Below, in pieces: positions 49,801 through 59,000 of a stretch of 64,000 bases of DNA. The number at the start of each line of letters is the position of its first letter. The first letter of the stretch is position 1. This DNA comes from Aporrectodea caliginosa (lineage: Eukaryota; Annelida; Clitellata; Crassiclitellata; Lumbricidae): NCBI GenBank assembly GCA_020284085.1, contig JACEVL010000157.1, positions 1-64,000 of the forward strand, in the 5' to 3' direction. Both the position numbers and the translations under genes were made by a program. The notes under the pieces were generated by a model. That model was not told the origin of the DNA and did not search any database. It saw only the letters and a list, made by a program, of their open reading frames with translations.

Positions 49801-52800
49801 TAGGCAGACAAACCAGTCTTGATAGGGATTGAATATGTCCTTTTAATCTGACACAGCCAGTCTTAGAATTACAGTTATTGCACTCAATGCATTAGTTTAG
49901 CTGACAAGTTGGACCAATGCTGTGAGGTCAGAATTCTTTGTCAGGGTTTGAGGAGATTTGAACAAATGAAACCCCTGTTGAAGTAAAAGCAGAATTGCTG
50001 AGCTTGTATTAGCAGTGAGCTCCCTCCAGAGTTAAACAGTTCTTTGATGTTTTGGTTGTGGAGTCTGTGATGGGAAGTCTAAGATATGAGGAAATGGTAC
50101 AGTGACAGAATAGGGTTATTGTCTTGTGTCAGATTCTGTGGATCTGGAAGATTCTTATCATGTGTGGAGACCTAAGAGTCCCTTGTAGTTCCTAATTGGT
50201 TATACATGCCACTTTTGATGGATTGGACAACAAATTAGATCAGCAGTGCCAGTTTGGGGGTGTGGAGAGGCATAAAATATTGTGTGGGTTAAGCAAAGTT
50301 TGCCAGAGTTATTTATCAGAAGGGAGCAAAGGGCAACTGAAACATGTAGGATGGCTATCCTGAACAATCTGTGCCCATGCACAGTGGTTAATTAATGAGG
50401 TAAATAATTTTCATCGGCTTTCCCTGAGTGGATTTGGGTCTTGGTCTTGAATTTGTCTTATCTATAGGACATCCTCTGAGTGGTGTGTGTCTTTCAGATT
50501 AGTCTGGCTTTGTGATCCAATCACCAGCTCTAGACTACGTGCCAAACTGATGGCTACTGATATTGGGGGCAATATTTCTTCAGCACTCAAAGTAACAGAG
50601 ACAAAATGCTGTTAATTCTCACATAAAGCATATTTTCAAGGCTAACATTTATTCTTCTTTCTCTTTTGGTCCAGTTTTATTATTCAGTGAATAATCAGTC
50701 TTTCTTACACAGGTTTCAGGGTTTTGTTAAAGCCTAACTGAGCTGAGTGAGCTCATGTGATGTTTTGGCCTAATTAGGGTCATGTGATAGTCTTTTGAAG
50801 TTGAAAAGCAATCCAATTTTCATTGTTTTCTGTGTGATGGCAGTTGTCTTAAAAGAATTTTGTAAAAGCCAATTTTCAGTTCTCTGCCCTATACTTGGTC
50901 TCTCTTTTTTTGAAGAGAGACAAAGTTGCATAGCTCTGTACTACTTGCCACGCACTCAATGTAGTGTGATTTTAGTCATTTTTTGCTGTTAATTTAAAAG
51001 AGTTCAAAGTAAATTAGCTAAGAGTTTTCATACGTTTTTAATGTTTTGTGTTCTCTCGTAATTTTAGGATCTTCTATGTGTCACATGACTCTCAGGACCT
51101 CAAGATTTTCAGTTACATTGCCAGAGATAGCTCAACCAATGTCTTCAGATGCAATGTGTTCAAAGCATACAAAAAGGTTATAGTTGATTAAGAATTTGCT
51201 TTTAATGAAGCACATCATTAAGAGCTTCTATTTAGTATGCAAGGAGCTGAAAATTTGTGGAGTGCTAGTTGTTTCAGATAGGCGACTGCAATTTTGGAGA
51301 CTCGGAACTGTTTTAGAAACATTAATCCTTTTTGTCTAGTTTCAAAAGTATCAATGTGCTCTTAAAAATTTAATTCAAGTGAACCTTAATATTCTAAACT
51401 GTACATATTTGTATGCATTGGTTTGAATTTTTTATACTATAATGCAATCAGAATTGTTTTCATTTGTATGAGTTTAGTCATTCAAAAATGAATTACAGGT
51501 ATCCCTCCCAAACAAATTTAAATATATTTGTTGCCGATTTTGAGCACAGAAATCTTTGTGCTCATGAGCCTTTATTAGGGCCAGAACTCATGATCCTGAT
51601 ACAGAATTTATTTTTTTATTTTAAATTGTTCTGCAACCATCTTGTTCCAAAGAATGGAACATGCAGAATTTTTAGCCCATTGCTTCACCCGATATGGAAC
51701 TAATCCGAAGTGCGTGAATCTGAGACAAAACGGATTTGCTGAGATGGGCAAATTGCCATTTGGTTTTTCCTCTAAGTGCATGGCACATGTTGAAGCCAGT
51801 GAAATATTGAGCAGCTGAATTTGATGCAGATTTTCGTGGAAAGCCAACAAAGATGGTAATAAAGAACAGCGCAGAAGTCCATTAATACTGTTGTTGCTTA
51901 ATTATGTATGAGCTGCATGTCCGAGGTACATTGGTATGGGTTTTATAGGCAACTGTTCTGGTATAGACAGATGCTCTTTCTTTGTTGTAGAGAAAATAAT
52001 AAAGATTTTTTATTACATTTCTAAGGAACTCTGGCTAGTTGTACGTGACTCTCATATATACTCAGCATCCATAAATATTTCAGATTATTCTTATTGATCA
52101 TGGTTATTATTAATTAGCAAGTTCTGTGTTAGACCCCGGCATCAACCAATGGTGCACCAACCAGGCTGTAATAAAGCCTATAGCCAGAAGATCCGTCCTC
52201 TAATTGCGTACAATGGTATCAATGGTATTGACCTTCAAAGATTTTGTCATTTAAGTCCTGTAACTTACCTTATTATTATTATTACCCGGTACTATTACTA
52301 CTACTACTGCTGCTGCTGCTACTACTACTACTACTACTACTACTATTATTATTATTATTTTTATTGTTATTATTATTACAAATTTTTTAACACTTGCAGG
52401 GTCGCACAGTAGCCTAATGTGAATCTGAACATGGTGAGCACTGCGTTTAACTGTCTGATACACCTCAGACAAATAGTTGATATTCTCTAAGTCTATATCG
52501 GATGGTGCATGCAGTATATGCTCAGTGAACGGTTAAAATGTTTCTGTGATTAGAGCCAGGCGATGAACATAGTTCGTACGATTGGCCAGGCATTCGAAGT
52601 CTGTCATAGGATCAGTCTGCAGGCGGCTGCACAGAATGAGGAAGGTAACGATGCAGGAAGCGAAAAGTCCTCCGAAGATGGCAATGACCAGGCAGCTCAG
52701 CAGAGTACGTCTGTCTCTTGTTTGCTGATTCTGTAACGTATCTCAAGTAACAGCTTTGCAGAGAAATAGATTGCCTTTTAATGAAATCAGAGTTTCATCT

Positions 52801-55800
52801 AATGAATATTTATTGTTGACAACAGTAATCTGTCATCACGTATGACTTGTTATCGATTATTTTAGAAAGATAAAGTGCATTGCCTTCGTTATGCTGGAAC
52901 CAGATGAGATGTAGCTATTTCATTTATGGTCTGCACACAATTTTTGTTGCATTGTAGATTTTGCTTATCTTAAGTTAAAAAATAATAATAGTTTTTTCCA
53001 ATGGAGGTGGAAACATTTATGATGATTCCTACTAGGTTCCTCGATGCTGGAAAAGCAGCCAGTGGAATCTAGTCCATCGGAAAATGGAACGTCAACAAGC
53101 ACACAGAGTCCGGAGGATGCAGTGAAGAAGACTCAGCAACTGATTGAGTCTCTCTGCTTAAAACCAGCCATGGTAAACCACATCAGTTGCACTTCACTGG
53201 CTGTGCATAACTGACTGGCAATTCAGATCACTAATAATACTTTTTGTATGCATGGATTTTTGCTTATAGCATGCGTGGATGCCTACATTATTTAACTACG
53301 TTACTAATTAAAGATGAATAAACTTTATTTAATACGTGTATTTAGTTTGCAGTATTCATAGTATTTATAGTATTGAGTATTTTATTTGGTTTAATGACCT
53401 TTATTTGGTACTGTGTGGAAATAGAATGCCTCCATTTCCAAGAGTTTTCCATCAGTAATTTACTTTAAACGCTTCAGTGCTGGTGAATCCTAGTTCTTCT
53501 GGATGGAATAATTAATCTGACTACTGATAGCAATAACTGCAAAACTGTATATAGCTCAATTTGTTGCTCACTATTTTGACTACTCAACTGTTCTGTCGTT
53601 ATTTAATTTGCATGGGTATCTGACTATGTGCATAATTGCCCTTTATGAACCTCTCAAAGCTGCTTAGAACATGTGTATCTGACAGATGTATAACGATTCC
53701 TGGAGACGTTCTTCAAGCGACCAATCTGGGTACATCCGAGTGATTAATTTCTCCGAGGGATATTCCTAAGCAGCTAATGCATCTGTAGATGATTTCTCTT
53801 TTGTCCAGCCTCCTGCTGTTGTGCTGTCGTCGTCTCCCGTATTAACTCCTTCGAGTGATGCGGCCAAAGATGATGGATCTCTCGTCACCTATCATCGTGT
53901 GCAGCTTTTACGCCAGCAGCTGGAACTGCAGACGCAGCAGACGCAATTCATCGTGGCACAGGTGCAGCATCTCAAAGACCAGCTGGCTGCTGAAACGGCC
54001 GCAAGAATTGATGCGCAGGTTGGCAGCTGATGGCAAACTGATTGTTTGTTTAATTATTGCTAGCAATGTCTTCGCTTACGCAAAAGTCATGCATGCTATG
54101 TGGACACAGTTAAGCTGAAAATTTTTGCATTGTTTTATCTCGTCTGAATACTGAATGAGATTAGCATTTATAGGTTGTATATATTTAGACTACAGAAATT
54201 CTTGAAAAGCATGGTATCACAGGTGAAGAGCCTGTCAACAGATTCAGAAATGACAGGAATTCTTTTTAACCTCCATACTTTTGTTGCTACTTTTGTTGAC
54301 ATCATCTCTCCAAGTACTATTCAGCCATGTTTGGTGCAGATTAACTTTCCTGTGCTTGTCATCATCCTATCCACGGTGTTAAGTTGCGATTCACTTATTG
54401 GTGTCATTAATAAACTTAGATGAAGTTATAAGGAATGCTTTAAAACTTTGCAGGGTCTGAATAGTTTCTATCTTTGTAGACTCGAACTCATCAACTGCTT
54501 GTTCAGAATCGTGAGCTTTTGGCACACATCAGCACTTTGGTCAATCGCCTTGTCCACTTTGAGAGTTCTGCAGATGATTCATTGAGCTTTGACCAGCAGC
54601 GGTCACCAAAAGAGGTTTGCAGTTCATTGTCTTGGATCGTAAATAGTGCATTGACTTTAATAAAGCAAAATTCTAAATTTAGTAAATTGAGAAATTTAAC
54701 CTTCATTCAGATAATATACTTAGACAGTAGTGTATTTTAGGTTTATTCTTTTTAAACTTGAAGCTAAGTGCTTGTGAATTTATACTCCTTCTTGCTCATT
54801 TTGCTTGAAGCTTTTGCAACAAAAACCCTTATGGACTTAGAATAACTTGGGGATTTACAGCTTTGAATAATTAATTAATGGATGGCGTATTGTCGCTTTT
54901 CCTTTCAAGTCTTCAAAGCTGGAAATTTATACAGTAACGTCTTGTAATTAGTTGGCTCTGAATTCTTAAGTCATTTTGCCCGTCTTTGCCTTTCAGTTTG
55001 TTAATGCAAAATTCTTACACCAAAGTTGGATGATTGACGTCGCTAACGTGTATAATGATTTTAGATTCTGACGTTGTTGGATGGTTCCCTGTTTTAGATT
55101 CTGACCTTGTTGGATGGTTCCCTGTCGGATGCTTCGTTTTTATTCATGACTGCCTCGTCCAGTTTGTCAAAGCCAAACGATAGTTCACTGTTCCACAACA
55201 CAGATTGTAAGCCCGAACTGAAGGGCTCACCAGACAGTGGCCACAAAGAGATGTCTTCAGGCAGCCTGGCACTTGGTAGCGGTGACTTGATCGATGGTTG
55301 GTTTTCAGCAACCGAAAAGGCAAAGACGGGCAATTTCAACGACCGTAAAATCCTTGACACTGTGCCAGGTCTGGGTACAGGCAATGCAGCTAGACCTTTA
55401 ACCATATCTGGCCCTTCTGCTAACGGAATGACAATAAATAACCTGTTCTCGGAGAACAAGGGCGTGCGAGAAAGTGGAGACCGCCAAAACGGACAGGTTA
55501 AGATCATCACACCCATTCCAGCACAGGATGCCAGTGGAAATCGGTTGGAGTTGAACATTGCACCAAAACTGGATCCACCACCAAAGATTAATCGTAACTC
55601 GTCTCGCTTTTGTGGCCCACTGATTTTGGGAGGGAGCGACAAGCAGGCATCAGGCAATTCTGCAGCAGCTGCTGTTGCTGGACCAGGGAAGGATTTGAAG
55701 CCAGACAATGAAGGTGGTAAGCGATTTAGCTGGGAAACTTACATGCCATCAGACAAACAGAATGGGATTGTCAAGAAAGACTTCAATACACAGCCAAAGT

Positions 55801-56018
55801 TCTTTTGTGATGAGGTTAAGAAGAGCCCTGAAAAACTATTGGGTTCTGTTTTGCATGCGAATGGCAATGATAAAAGCAGCAACCCCACAGAAACTTTCCA
55901 TGCCCCAGTCTCATCTCTTCACAGTCTGAAAGGAATAAAGAACCGTTTTGCTGTCCAGCATCAAAACTCGGTTGAATCGACTGCAAAGTTGAAACTAAGC
56001 TTTAGCGATAATGAATGA
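22630..56018 (+). CDS. NOS1AP: NOS1AP/CAPON-like PTB-domain adaptor (10 coding exons, 665 aa)
   Basis: Coding exons: 22630-22743, 25289-25360, 37455-37550 (or -37556), 42323-42381, 51068-51176, 52560-52704, 53036-53172, 53809-54018, 54480-54614, 55098-56018. The sum is 1998 nt in frame to TGA. Residues about 20-180 form the PTB/PID domain; recognisable blocks are [97 protein letters not shown] and [12 protein letters not shown]. Residues 272-345 are a Gln-rich coiled coil ([59 protein letters not shown]), matching the vertebrate order. In the family the protein is a cytoplasmic adaptor linking nNOS, Dexras1 and Scribble-type partners. The final exon (residues 360-665) is Ser/Asn/Lys-rich and divergent; it ends SFSDNE rather than a PDZ ligand. 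The start could be Met1 or Met3; vertebrate proteins begin MPSK, favouring Met3. Confidence 0.95.
23252..23516 (-). repeat. tRNA-derived SINE, family C
   Basis: On the - strand the head reads GCCAATGGTCGATTGGTAAC (A-box-like) and GCAAGTTCGATACC (B box), then GCCCCATAAGGTCAGCC, and ends in an (ATT)n-type tail, seen on + as ATAATAATATTTG at 23253. It resembles the - strand SINE at 44522-44760 in layout: tRNA-like head and (TTA)n tail. Confidence 0.7.
24119..24310. repeat. Truncated hAT-like end with TAATTGATTAG palindromes
   Basis: Starts CAGAGATGGGCATGATTAG, a hAT-style terminus, followed by repeated GCTAATTGATTAG/AATCGATTAG motifs. No matching right end or target duplication was found, so this looks like a 3'-deleted copy. 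Confidence 0.45.
25289..25360 (+). CDS. NOS1AP: NOS1AP exon 2
   Basis: Acceptor TTTCACAG|TACATT and donor CGG|GTAAGC. It encodes [20 protein letters not shown] then RRIR, nearly identical to vertebrate NOS1AP. Confidence 0.95.
28020..28250 (-). repeat. tRNA-derived SINE, family A, copy 2
   Basis: On + it reads AACAGTCCCTTGAGCTAA, GAGGCAGCCATAGGCATGAA, GTTGGCGACTTCATTTTCTT, TACTCATTACAACTGAGTTG, the same order as copy 1. The tRNA-like head is degraded. Confidence 0.78.
28867..28960 (+). repeat. tRNA-derived SINE head
   Basis: A-box-like TGATTGGTTTAGTGCT followed by a B box GGTTCAAATCTTC at about 28917-28929. It is followed by non-coding sequence ending near CATTATCATTATTG. The fragment cannot be assigned to family A, B or C. 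Confidence 0.5.
30290..30540 (+). pseudogene. CR1/L2-like LINE 3' end
   Basis: A frame gives [20 protein letters not shown] then [15 protein letters not shown], the RT tail pattern AFSV-GP-LWN-LPSE. It is followed by TTCTTGAAGGGGCGCTATGT and GAATGAATGAAT, the same terminus as the LINE at 4060-5690. Confidence 0.8.
30826..31005 (-). repeat. tRNA-derived SINE, family A, copy 3
   Basis: Contains AGCAGTCCCCTAAGCTAGCC, GAGGCAGCCATGGGTGTGAA and the GACTTCATTTTCT phrase twice in tandem (30878-30912), a local duplication absent from the other copies. The head is truncated. Confidence 0.78.
31571..31640. mobile_element. Tiny TTAA-flanked foldback, copy 2
   Basis: TTAA, CACTTTATATGACGAGC ... CTCATCGTTGAAGTG, TTAA. 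Both the end sequence and the TTAA flanks match the copies at 13165-13235 and 45966-46017. Confidence 0.65.
32076..32205. repeat. (GTAA)n tract and repeat tail
   Basis: AAGTAAGTAAGTAAGTAAG at 32078-32096, followed by TTTATTGAGAAGCATTAGCA and TATAGCACCCTTTAAGTAAC TCACAAGGGCGCT. The last phrase is similar to 9810-9845 (AGCACCTTTTAAGTGCTTCA CAAGGTGCT), indicating a shared, unnamed repeat. Confidence 0.5.
32419..32690 (-). pseudogene. LINE RT C-terminal fragment
   Basis: The - strand frame reads [59 protein letters not shown]. It is the best preserved of the three copies of this family (others at 3200-3540 and 6545-6730). Confidence 0.78.
34603..34957. mobile_element. hAT-type MITE (NOS1AP intron 2)
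   Basis: Ends are CAGGGATGGCGAACCT and its exact reverse complement at the right end. Flanks ATGTAGGA (34595-34602) and GTGTAGGA (34958-34965) are a target duplication with one difference. GGCATGCATG/GGCATGCACC repeats lie inside the ends. Confidence 0.9.
37455..37550 (+). CDS. NOS1AP: NOS1AP exon 3
   Basis: Acceptor ATTGTAG|TATGAA. It encodes [20 protein letters not shown] then [12 protein letters not shown]. Two in-phase donors are possible: AGACGA|GTTGGC (37550) or GTTGGC|GTTAGT (37556), the latter adding Val-Gly. I list the shorter form because it aligns better with the family. Confidence 0.88.
38090..38548. mobile_element. hAT-type element with internal ~75-bp repeats (NOS1AP intron 3)
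   Basis: Ends are TAGGGATGTTAAACGATAAT and, on the reverse complement of the right, TAGGGTTGTTAATATCGG. The exact 8-bp duplication is ATTTTGAA (38082-38089 and 38549-38556). Both sides are full of CGATAATCGG palindromes. The centre (38181-38383) is three tandem units with CCTCTTATATATAAA...CCACAGCCAACGAGGTAATA GTAGAACC, shortening from about 76 to about 57 bp. Confidence 0.92.
40245..40274. repeat. (GAAT)n microsatellite
   Basis: A run of GAATGAATGAATGAATGAAT inside a GGAA/GAAT-rich zone (40200-40300). It could be the tail of an old CR1/L2 insertion. Confidence 0.8.
42323..42381 (+). CDS. NOS1AP: NOS1AP exon 4
   Basis: Acceptor GTTGCAG|AAGCAG and donor CTACAG|GTGGGT. It encodes [19 protein letters not shown], matching WTWDESKMLVMQDPIYR of vertebrate NOS1AP. 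Confidence 0.94.
43788..43840 (+). promoter_or_regulatory. Heat-shock element array plus TATA box in the transposon
   Basis: Five-base-spaced HSE units: GAA 43788, tcc 43793, GAA 43798, TTC 43803, GAA 43808, tgc 43813, GAA 43818, TTC 43823. Six of eight are exact and in perfect alternating register. TATAAATA follows at 43832-43839. This is the architecture of HSF1-driven promoters, on the same strand as the transposon ORF beginning at 44136. Confidence 0.75.
43862..44080 (+). repeat. tRNA-derived SINE inside the transposon
   Basis: The head has an A-box-like TGGTCGAGTGGGTTGGTCG and a perfect B box GGGTTCGATTCCCGG. It is followed by a body with GTACGAGGTTGTACTCTGCC and the tail GTGTCGTTAAGCCCAAGTAC ACACACCCACC. 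The acceptor-stem halves do not pair, so this is a SINE and not a tRNA gene. It inserted about 20 bp after the TATA box, near the expected transcription start. Confidence 0.75.
44410..44525 (+). repeat. tRNA-derived SINE fragment
   Basis: TGGTGTAGGGGTATCTTCGG (A box region) and GCGGGTTCGAATCC (B box), followed by CTGGGCAAGTCCTTCACTT, the sequence commonly found after the tRNA head of SINEs. It interrupts the transposon ORF. Confidence 0.72.
44522..44760 (-). repeat. tRNA-derived SINE, family C, full copy
   Basis: The head on the - strand (44690-44760) reads GGGGGGCCCGTGGCGCTTTG and GAGTTCGAGCCCCCC (B box). The tail on + is AATAATAATAATAAATAATA at 44526. The segment GCGCCTGACAAACGCACTGC GCTGTACATTTACATG is shared, inverted, with 60312-60475. 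Confidence 0.78.
44861..44941. repeat. (CATA)n microsatellite, 20 units
   Basis: A perfect run of CATA, directly after a LINE-tail phrase CTTGAAGGGGCGCTATAACA (44836-44855), so it probably grew from a LINE tail inserted in the transposon. Confidence 0.97.
45966..46017. mobile_element. Tiny TTAA-flanked foldback, copy 3
   Basis: TTAA, CACTATAACGAGGA ... CATCGTTAAAGTG, TTAA. Shortest of the three copies, 52 bp including flanks. Confidence 0.6.
46750..46806. repeat. (CTG)n tract, nearly pure
   Basis: About 19 CTG units with one TTC interruption, in NOS1AP intron 4. On the - strand it lies in a 101-codon ORF (46727-47032) where it would encode poly-Ala. That ORF has no family resemblance I can name. 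Confidence 0.95.
47165..47440 (+). repeat. tRNA-derived SINE, family A, copy 4 (best copy)
   Basis: B box GGTTCAAATCC at 47217-47227, preceded by TTAGACCGTCAATTGAGAGG and followed by TTGTCAGGGCATAAATTTGG, AACTCAGCTATAATGAGTAC, GCTAAGAAAACGAAGTCGCT, CATGGCTGCCTCAGGGCAAA and GGGACTGGTCGTCTCTTTCT. Only + strand member of the family here. Confidence 0.82.
48301..48328. repeat. (GAT)n tract
   Basis: CGATGATGATGATGATGATG then ATGATAATGG. Confidence 0.9.
51068..51176 (+). CDS. NOS1AP: NOS1AP exon 5
   Basis: Acceptor ATTTTAG|GATCTTC and donor AAAAAG|GTTATA. It encodes [20 protein letters not shown] then [16 protein letters not shown], the most conserved part of the PTB domain. Confidence 0.96.
51177..52559. 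other. NOS1AP intron 5
   Basis: Contains a compound (TTA)n/(CTA)n/(CTG)n microsatellite at 52271-52379; otherwise AT-rich without recognisable features. Confidence 0.6.
52271..52379. repeat. Compound trinucleotide microsatellite
   Basis: TTATTATTATTACC, then (TACTAC)n, (TGC)4, (TAC)n and (TTA)n in succession. The Tyr-rich and Val-rich ORFs across it are artefacts. Confidence 0.95.
52560..52704 (+). CDS. NOS1AP: NOS1AP exon 6
   Basis: Acceptor AGAGCCAG|GCGATG and donor CAGCAGA|GTACGT. It encodes [20 protein letters not shown], the C-terminal helix of the PTB domain, then an acidic Gln/Glu/Ser linker. The donor was chosen because it leaves phase 1, which the next exon requires. Confidence 0.9.
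53036..53172 (+). CDS. NOS1AP: NOS1AP exon 7
   Basis: Acceptor TACTAG|GTTCCTCG and donor GCCATG|GTAAAC. It encodes a Ser/Thr-rich linker ([20 protein letters not shown] then [12 protein letters not shown]). Only the phase used here avoids stops across the exon. Confidence 0.85.
53809..54018 (+). CDS. NOS1AP: NOS1AP exon 8
   Basis: Acceptor TTGTCCAG|CCTCCT and donor GCGCAG|GTTGGC. It encodes a short linker and the first half of the coiled coil ([39 protein letters not shown]), corresponding to [20 protein letters not shown] in vertebrates. Confidence 0.93.
54480..54614 (+). CDS. NOS1AP: NOS1AP exon 9
   Basis: Acceptor TTTGTAG|ACTCGA and donor AAAGAG|GTTTGC. It encodes [20 protein letters not shown] then [15 protein letters not shown], the second half of the coiled coil. 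Confidence 0.92.
55065..55130 (+). repeat. 33-bp tandem duplication covering the exon 10 acceptor
   Basis: TTTTAG|ATTCTGAC(G/C)TTGTTG... GGATGGTTCCCTG occurs twice head to tail: unit 1 at 55065-55097, unit 2 from 55098. Each unit begins right after a TTTTAG acceptor, and the units differ at one base. The unit length is a multiple of three, but the first unit ends TTT TAG in the reading frame. Confidence 0.93.
55098..56018 (+). CDS. NOS1AP: NOS1AP exon 10 (last coding exon)
   Basis: 306 codons from acceptor TGTTTTAG|ATTCTG to TGA at 56016-56018. It starts [16 protein letters not shown] (compare DSLLEITF after the vertebrate coiled coil), then a Ser/Asn/Gly/Lys-rich, presumably disordered tail with [17 protein letters not shown], an ETF tripeptide at residues 624-626 and the end LKLSFSDNE. 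The absence of any stop over 921 nt argues for coding. A 204-codon antisense frame is a shadow. Confidence 0.9.
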   Translation: MLTLLDGSLSDASFLFMTASSSLSKPNDSSLFHNTDCKPELKGSPDSGHKEMSSGSLALGSGDLIDGWFSATEKAKTGNFNDRKILDTVPGLGTGNAARPLTISGPSANGMTINNLFSENKGVRESGDRQNGQVKIITPIPAQDASGNRLELNIAPKLDPPPKINRNSSRFCGPLILGGSDKQASGNSAAAAVAGPGKDLKPDNEGGKRFSWETYMPSDKQNGIVKKDFNTQPKFFCDEVKKSPEKLLGSVLHANGNDKSSNPTETFHAPVSSLHSLKGIKNRFAVQHQNSVESTAKLKLSFSDNE

Positions 56019-59000
56019 GATGAAATTTGGGAAGGCAGTCTGAGTTTGTAAGTTTTGAATTACTGAGTAATGTTTATCCCTCATTAATGATTTACATATT
56101 ACACACAGTATGGCCACTATTAGTTATAAGAAGGTCTTATTTGAAGTGAATATTTTGCTACAGTGGATGGGTTTCATGCAACTAGACAACTAGGTTCACT
56201 GAGTTTCATTACTGCAGGACCATTCAGATGAAATAGCTATTGCATCAATCAATAACCACCTGTTCTCTATCAGTCATTTAAAATAGGACTTAAACCTGCA
56301 AATGTTCTTTCAGGCATATGCACGTGACTAAACGAGTTCATTACAGCCCGGGCAGCAAGGGCCATGAAACTAAGATGCCTATATGATAATCACTTTTTGT
56401 TATAATCATGTAATAATCCTAATTTAATAAATAAATATAATTGTAGAAACTATATATCTGGGCATTCTGGTTAATTATTGCTTGCTGGTATGAGACATTA
56501 ATCTTAGAAGTGGCTATCTATAGCATGACACATAGAACAAATAGGGGCCTAATATTAGATAATAATATTAATTATGACAATTTATATGGCGCTGTAACAC
56601 GGGCATGCCGTTACTAGGACACCTTGCAAAACTGATGATGATGACATTAGATGAGGTATAAGACATTTGATGTCACAGGAATAGTAGAGATGGCAATGAG
56701 TTACCACTTGCTGGATTTAAGGTTTGAGCTGCCAAGTTTATGATAAATAATAAGTTGTATCATTTCGTTATGCTGAAATTGTAGAGCTCTTCTAAATCAT
56801 CATTGCTAAGCTTTGATAGACTGCTTAACTTTCTTGTTACTTTAACACTGTAAAGGTGAGTGTGCAGCAAGATGCACGGAAAACTAATCCCTCTCATCAT
56901 TAAAGGTTAAAACATCTTCTGTGCAAGTCTTGAAGCTCTTGTTGATCATATCTGAAGACATGATATTATGTGTGCTTTTCCAAGTACTTAAAACTTACAT
57001 TGCTTAAGTAGTCATGTTGAAATATACTGTAAGATCAATTCTGCATTGTGTGTAAATCTTTTTTGACATTTTCTTGAATTTTGGCAACATTTCTTAAGAA
57101 TGCAGTCTGGCAAATTGGTCAGTCAGTAGAAATGTGTCAGTCATGGTACAAACTTGTAGTAAAAGATTTGCAATGAGCTGTTGTGTGCTAGTCGTGAGTA
57201 AGCTGGAAATTGAAATCTGAGCACAATTAAGTGTTTATTTTATTACTGTGTTGTAATCTGCTTGTCGTCTTGATTTTCACTGAATTTTCTTTGTTTTCCA
57301 ATGAGAATCTAGTCTGATAAATAGTTTTTTACTGAGAAATTGCATTGATATTGACTGTTTTATGGAGAATATTCATGTTTTCTTCCTTTTATTGTGAAAA
57401 TCCAAAATGTTTTGCTGTGGTGTGGTAATTACTGCCTTTGTTGCCCTGATACCATTTTGCACCTCCAAATTATATTCATAGGAAGCTGCTGGAGAGTAAG
57501 TGATGTAGAATTTACAAGTCATAAATCTGGAATAACCATGTGCAATACTGAGTACTGTTGGTCATCTAAGTGAACTTTGCCCAATGTAGTAACGGTACAT
57601 CTCTTTTGACACTACTTTTCAGATACATGATTCTGAAGTTGAATATTTTGGCTGAAGCGCAATATGTCCTCGTTTGTTATAGACTTAGAAAATAGATTTT
57701 GTGTGTAAGGTTACAGAGAATTTTACAATATTCATGTTTGTCATAATATAAGAATTGGTTGTGGTGAAATTTACAGTGCTTCAATGCTTCATCCTCAAAG
57801 GTGACAATAATAAGTGGTGTGGCTTACCCAGCCTGTAAATTACTTTTGCACATAAATAATATAATAAAAGAAGCGTGTTGATAGAAATCTTAGCCCTTGG
57901 AACTATTGAACAATAATTTAGACCATAAAGGCAAAGGTCATGACATTTTGAATGTGGTTGCAAAAAATGAATCTTCCTAGTAATTATTTTACTAAAGGTA
58001 TACTATTCGTACTTATCAATTTAAATTGACCAGTTGAACTAGTGCTATGATGTTTCAAAGTGAATATATTGTTTCTTTTGCAAATAATTACCGTAAGACT
58101 TTCGATGTTGTTTTGAATTTGTTGAATTTTTCTGTTTGTTAACTAGAGATGGATGAGTCAGCGTTTGGCAGCAGACCAGCTTAGCTTTCCATGATGTCTT
58201 CTTTGTATTTTATGTGTTAAAACAAAGACTTGTGCAGCATATTGCTATCTGAGCACTCTTTTTGATTTCTTTGATGCACAACATTGCTTGACTTGTCTTG
58301 ATCTCTGACATGCTGTCTTTCTTGTCTAAAGCCAAATATTGAAGGCAGCCATTGAGTGTCATAAATTCAGTCTGTGATTGTTGAAATTTTTTTATGTTTC
58401 ATGGAACAATAAGTCATTATAACAATTGTTTTACATTTCTGCTGTACATATTGTTTAACTTCAGCATCTATATGAGGAGATGCTTCTTTTTATCTTTCGT
58501 TCAGTGTTTAGTTCAGTATTGGGTTTTAATCTGTAAAGTAAAAATTTCTTTCTGTGCTGAGTCTTTGATTGCTCTTTGAATTGAATAGCAACAGTAAATA
58601 ACGCGAACGGTTCTATTGACCTATTTAATTATATTATGGAAAGGAAACATGTGGCTTTGTGTCCGAGAGTAGGTCTTGGAATTTTATGAGTCATTGTCGA
58701 GATGTCCACATTTGCTTTTGTTGTCAGTTCTGAACATTACCAGAGTTGCGAATTAGAGCAAGACATGGAAAGTACTTTTGAGATGGAAAATGAAGGGGTA
58801 GTGTATTAGCCTGAGACAAAACCCCCTACAGTAATGCCACTCTACCACCCTATACCCCCCAAGAAGAGATAGAAGAGTTGCGAATCATCTTGTGCTTTAC
58901 AAATCGACTCAGTAATAATAATAGTCAACAGTTGAAAGTGTTCAGAGTCTCTGGACCAAGTTTTGTTGAAAGCTAATTGAAAAGACAAGCATTTTCAACT

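Larger units (their letters stand above)
42382..51067. other. NOS1AP intron 4 (8.7 kb)
   Basis: Contains the 2.2-kb CACTA-like transposon at 43570-45763, a TTAA foldback, a (CTG)n tract, a family A SINE and a (GAT)n tract, listed separately. The stretch 48400-51060 shows nothing recognisable. Confidence 0.6.

Noticed and set aside
52251..52472. Val/Ala/Ile-repeat and Tyr-repeat ORFs
   Set aside because: Artefacts of the compound trinucleotide microsatellite; no coding evidence.
55065..55097. Upstream acceptor as the main start of NOS1AP exon 10
   Set aside because: Using it in the required phase meets TAG after 10 codons; the downstream acceptor gives the long open frame, so it was taken as the main one.
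55094..55708. 204-codon open frame on the - strand
   Set aside because: It lies entirely antisense to the last NOS1AP exon, whose own frame is open over 306 codons and connects in phase to conserved upstream exons.
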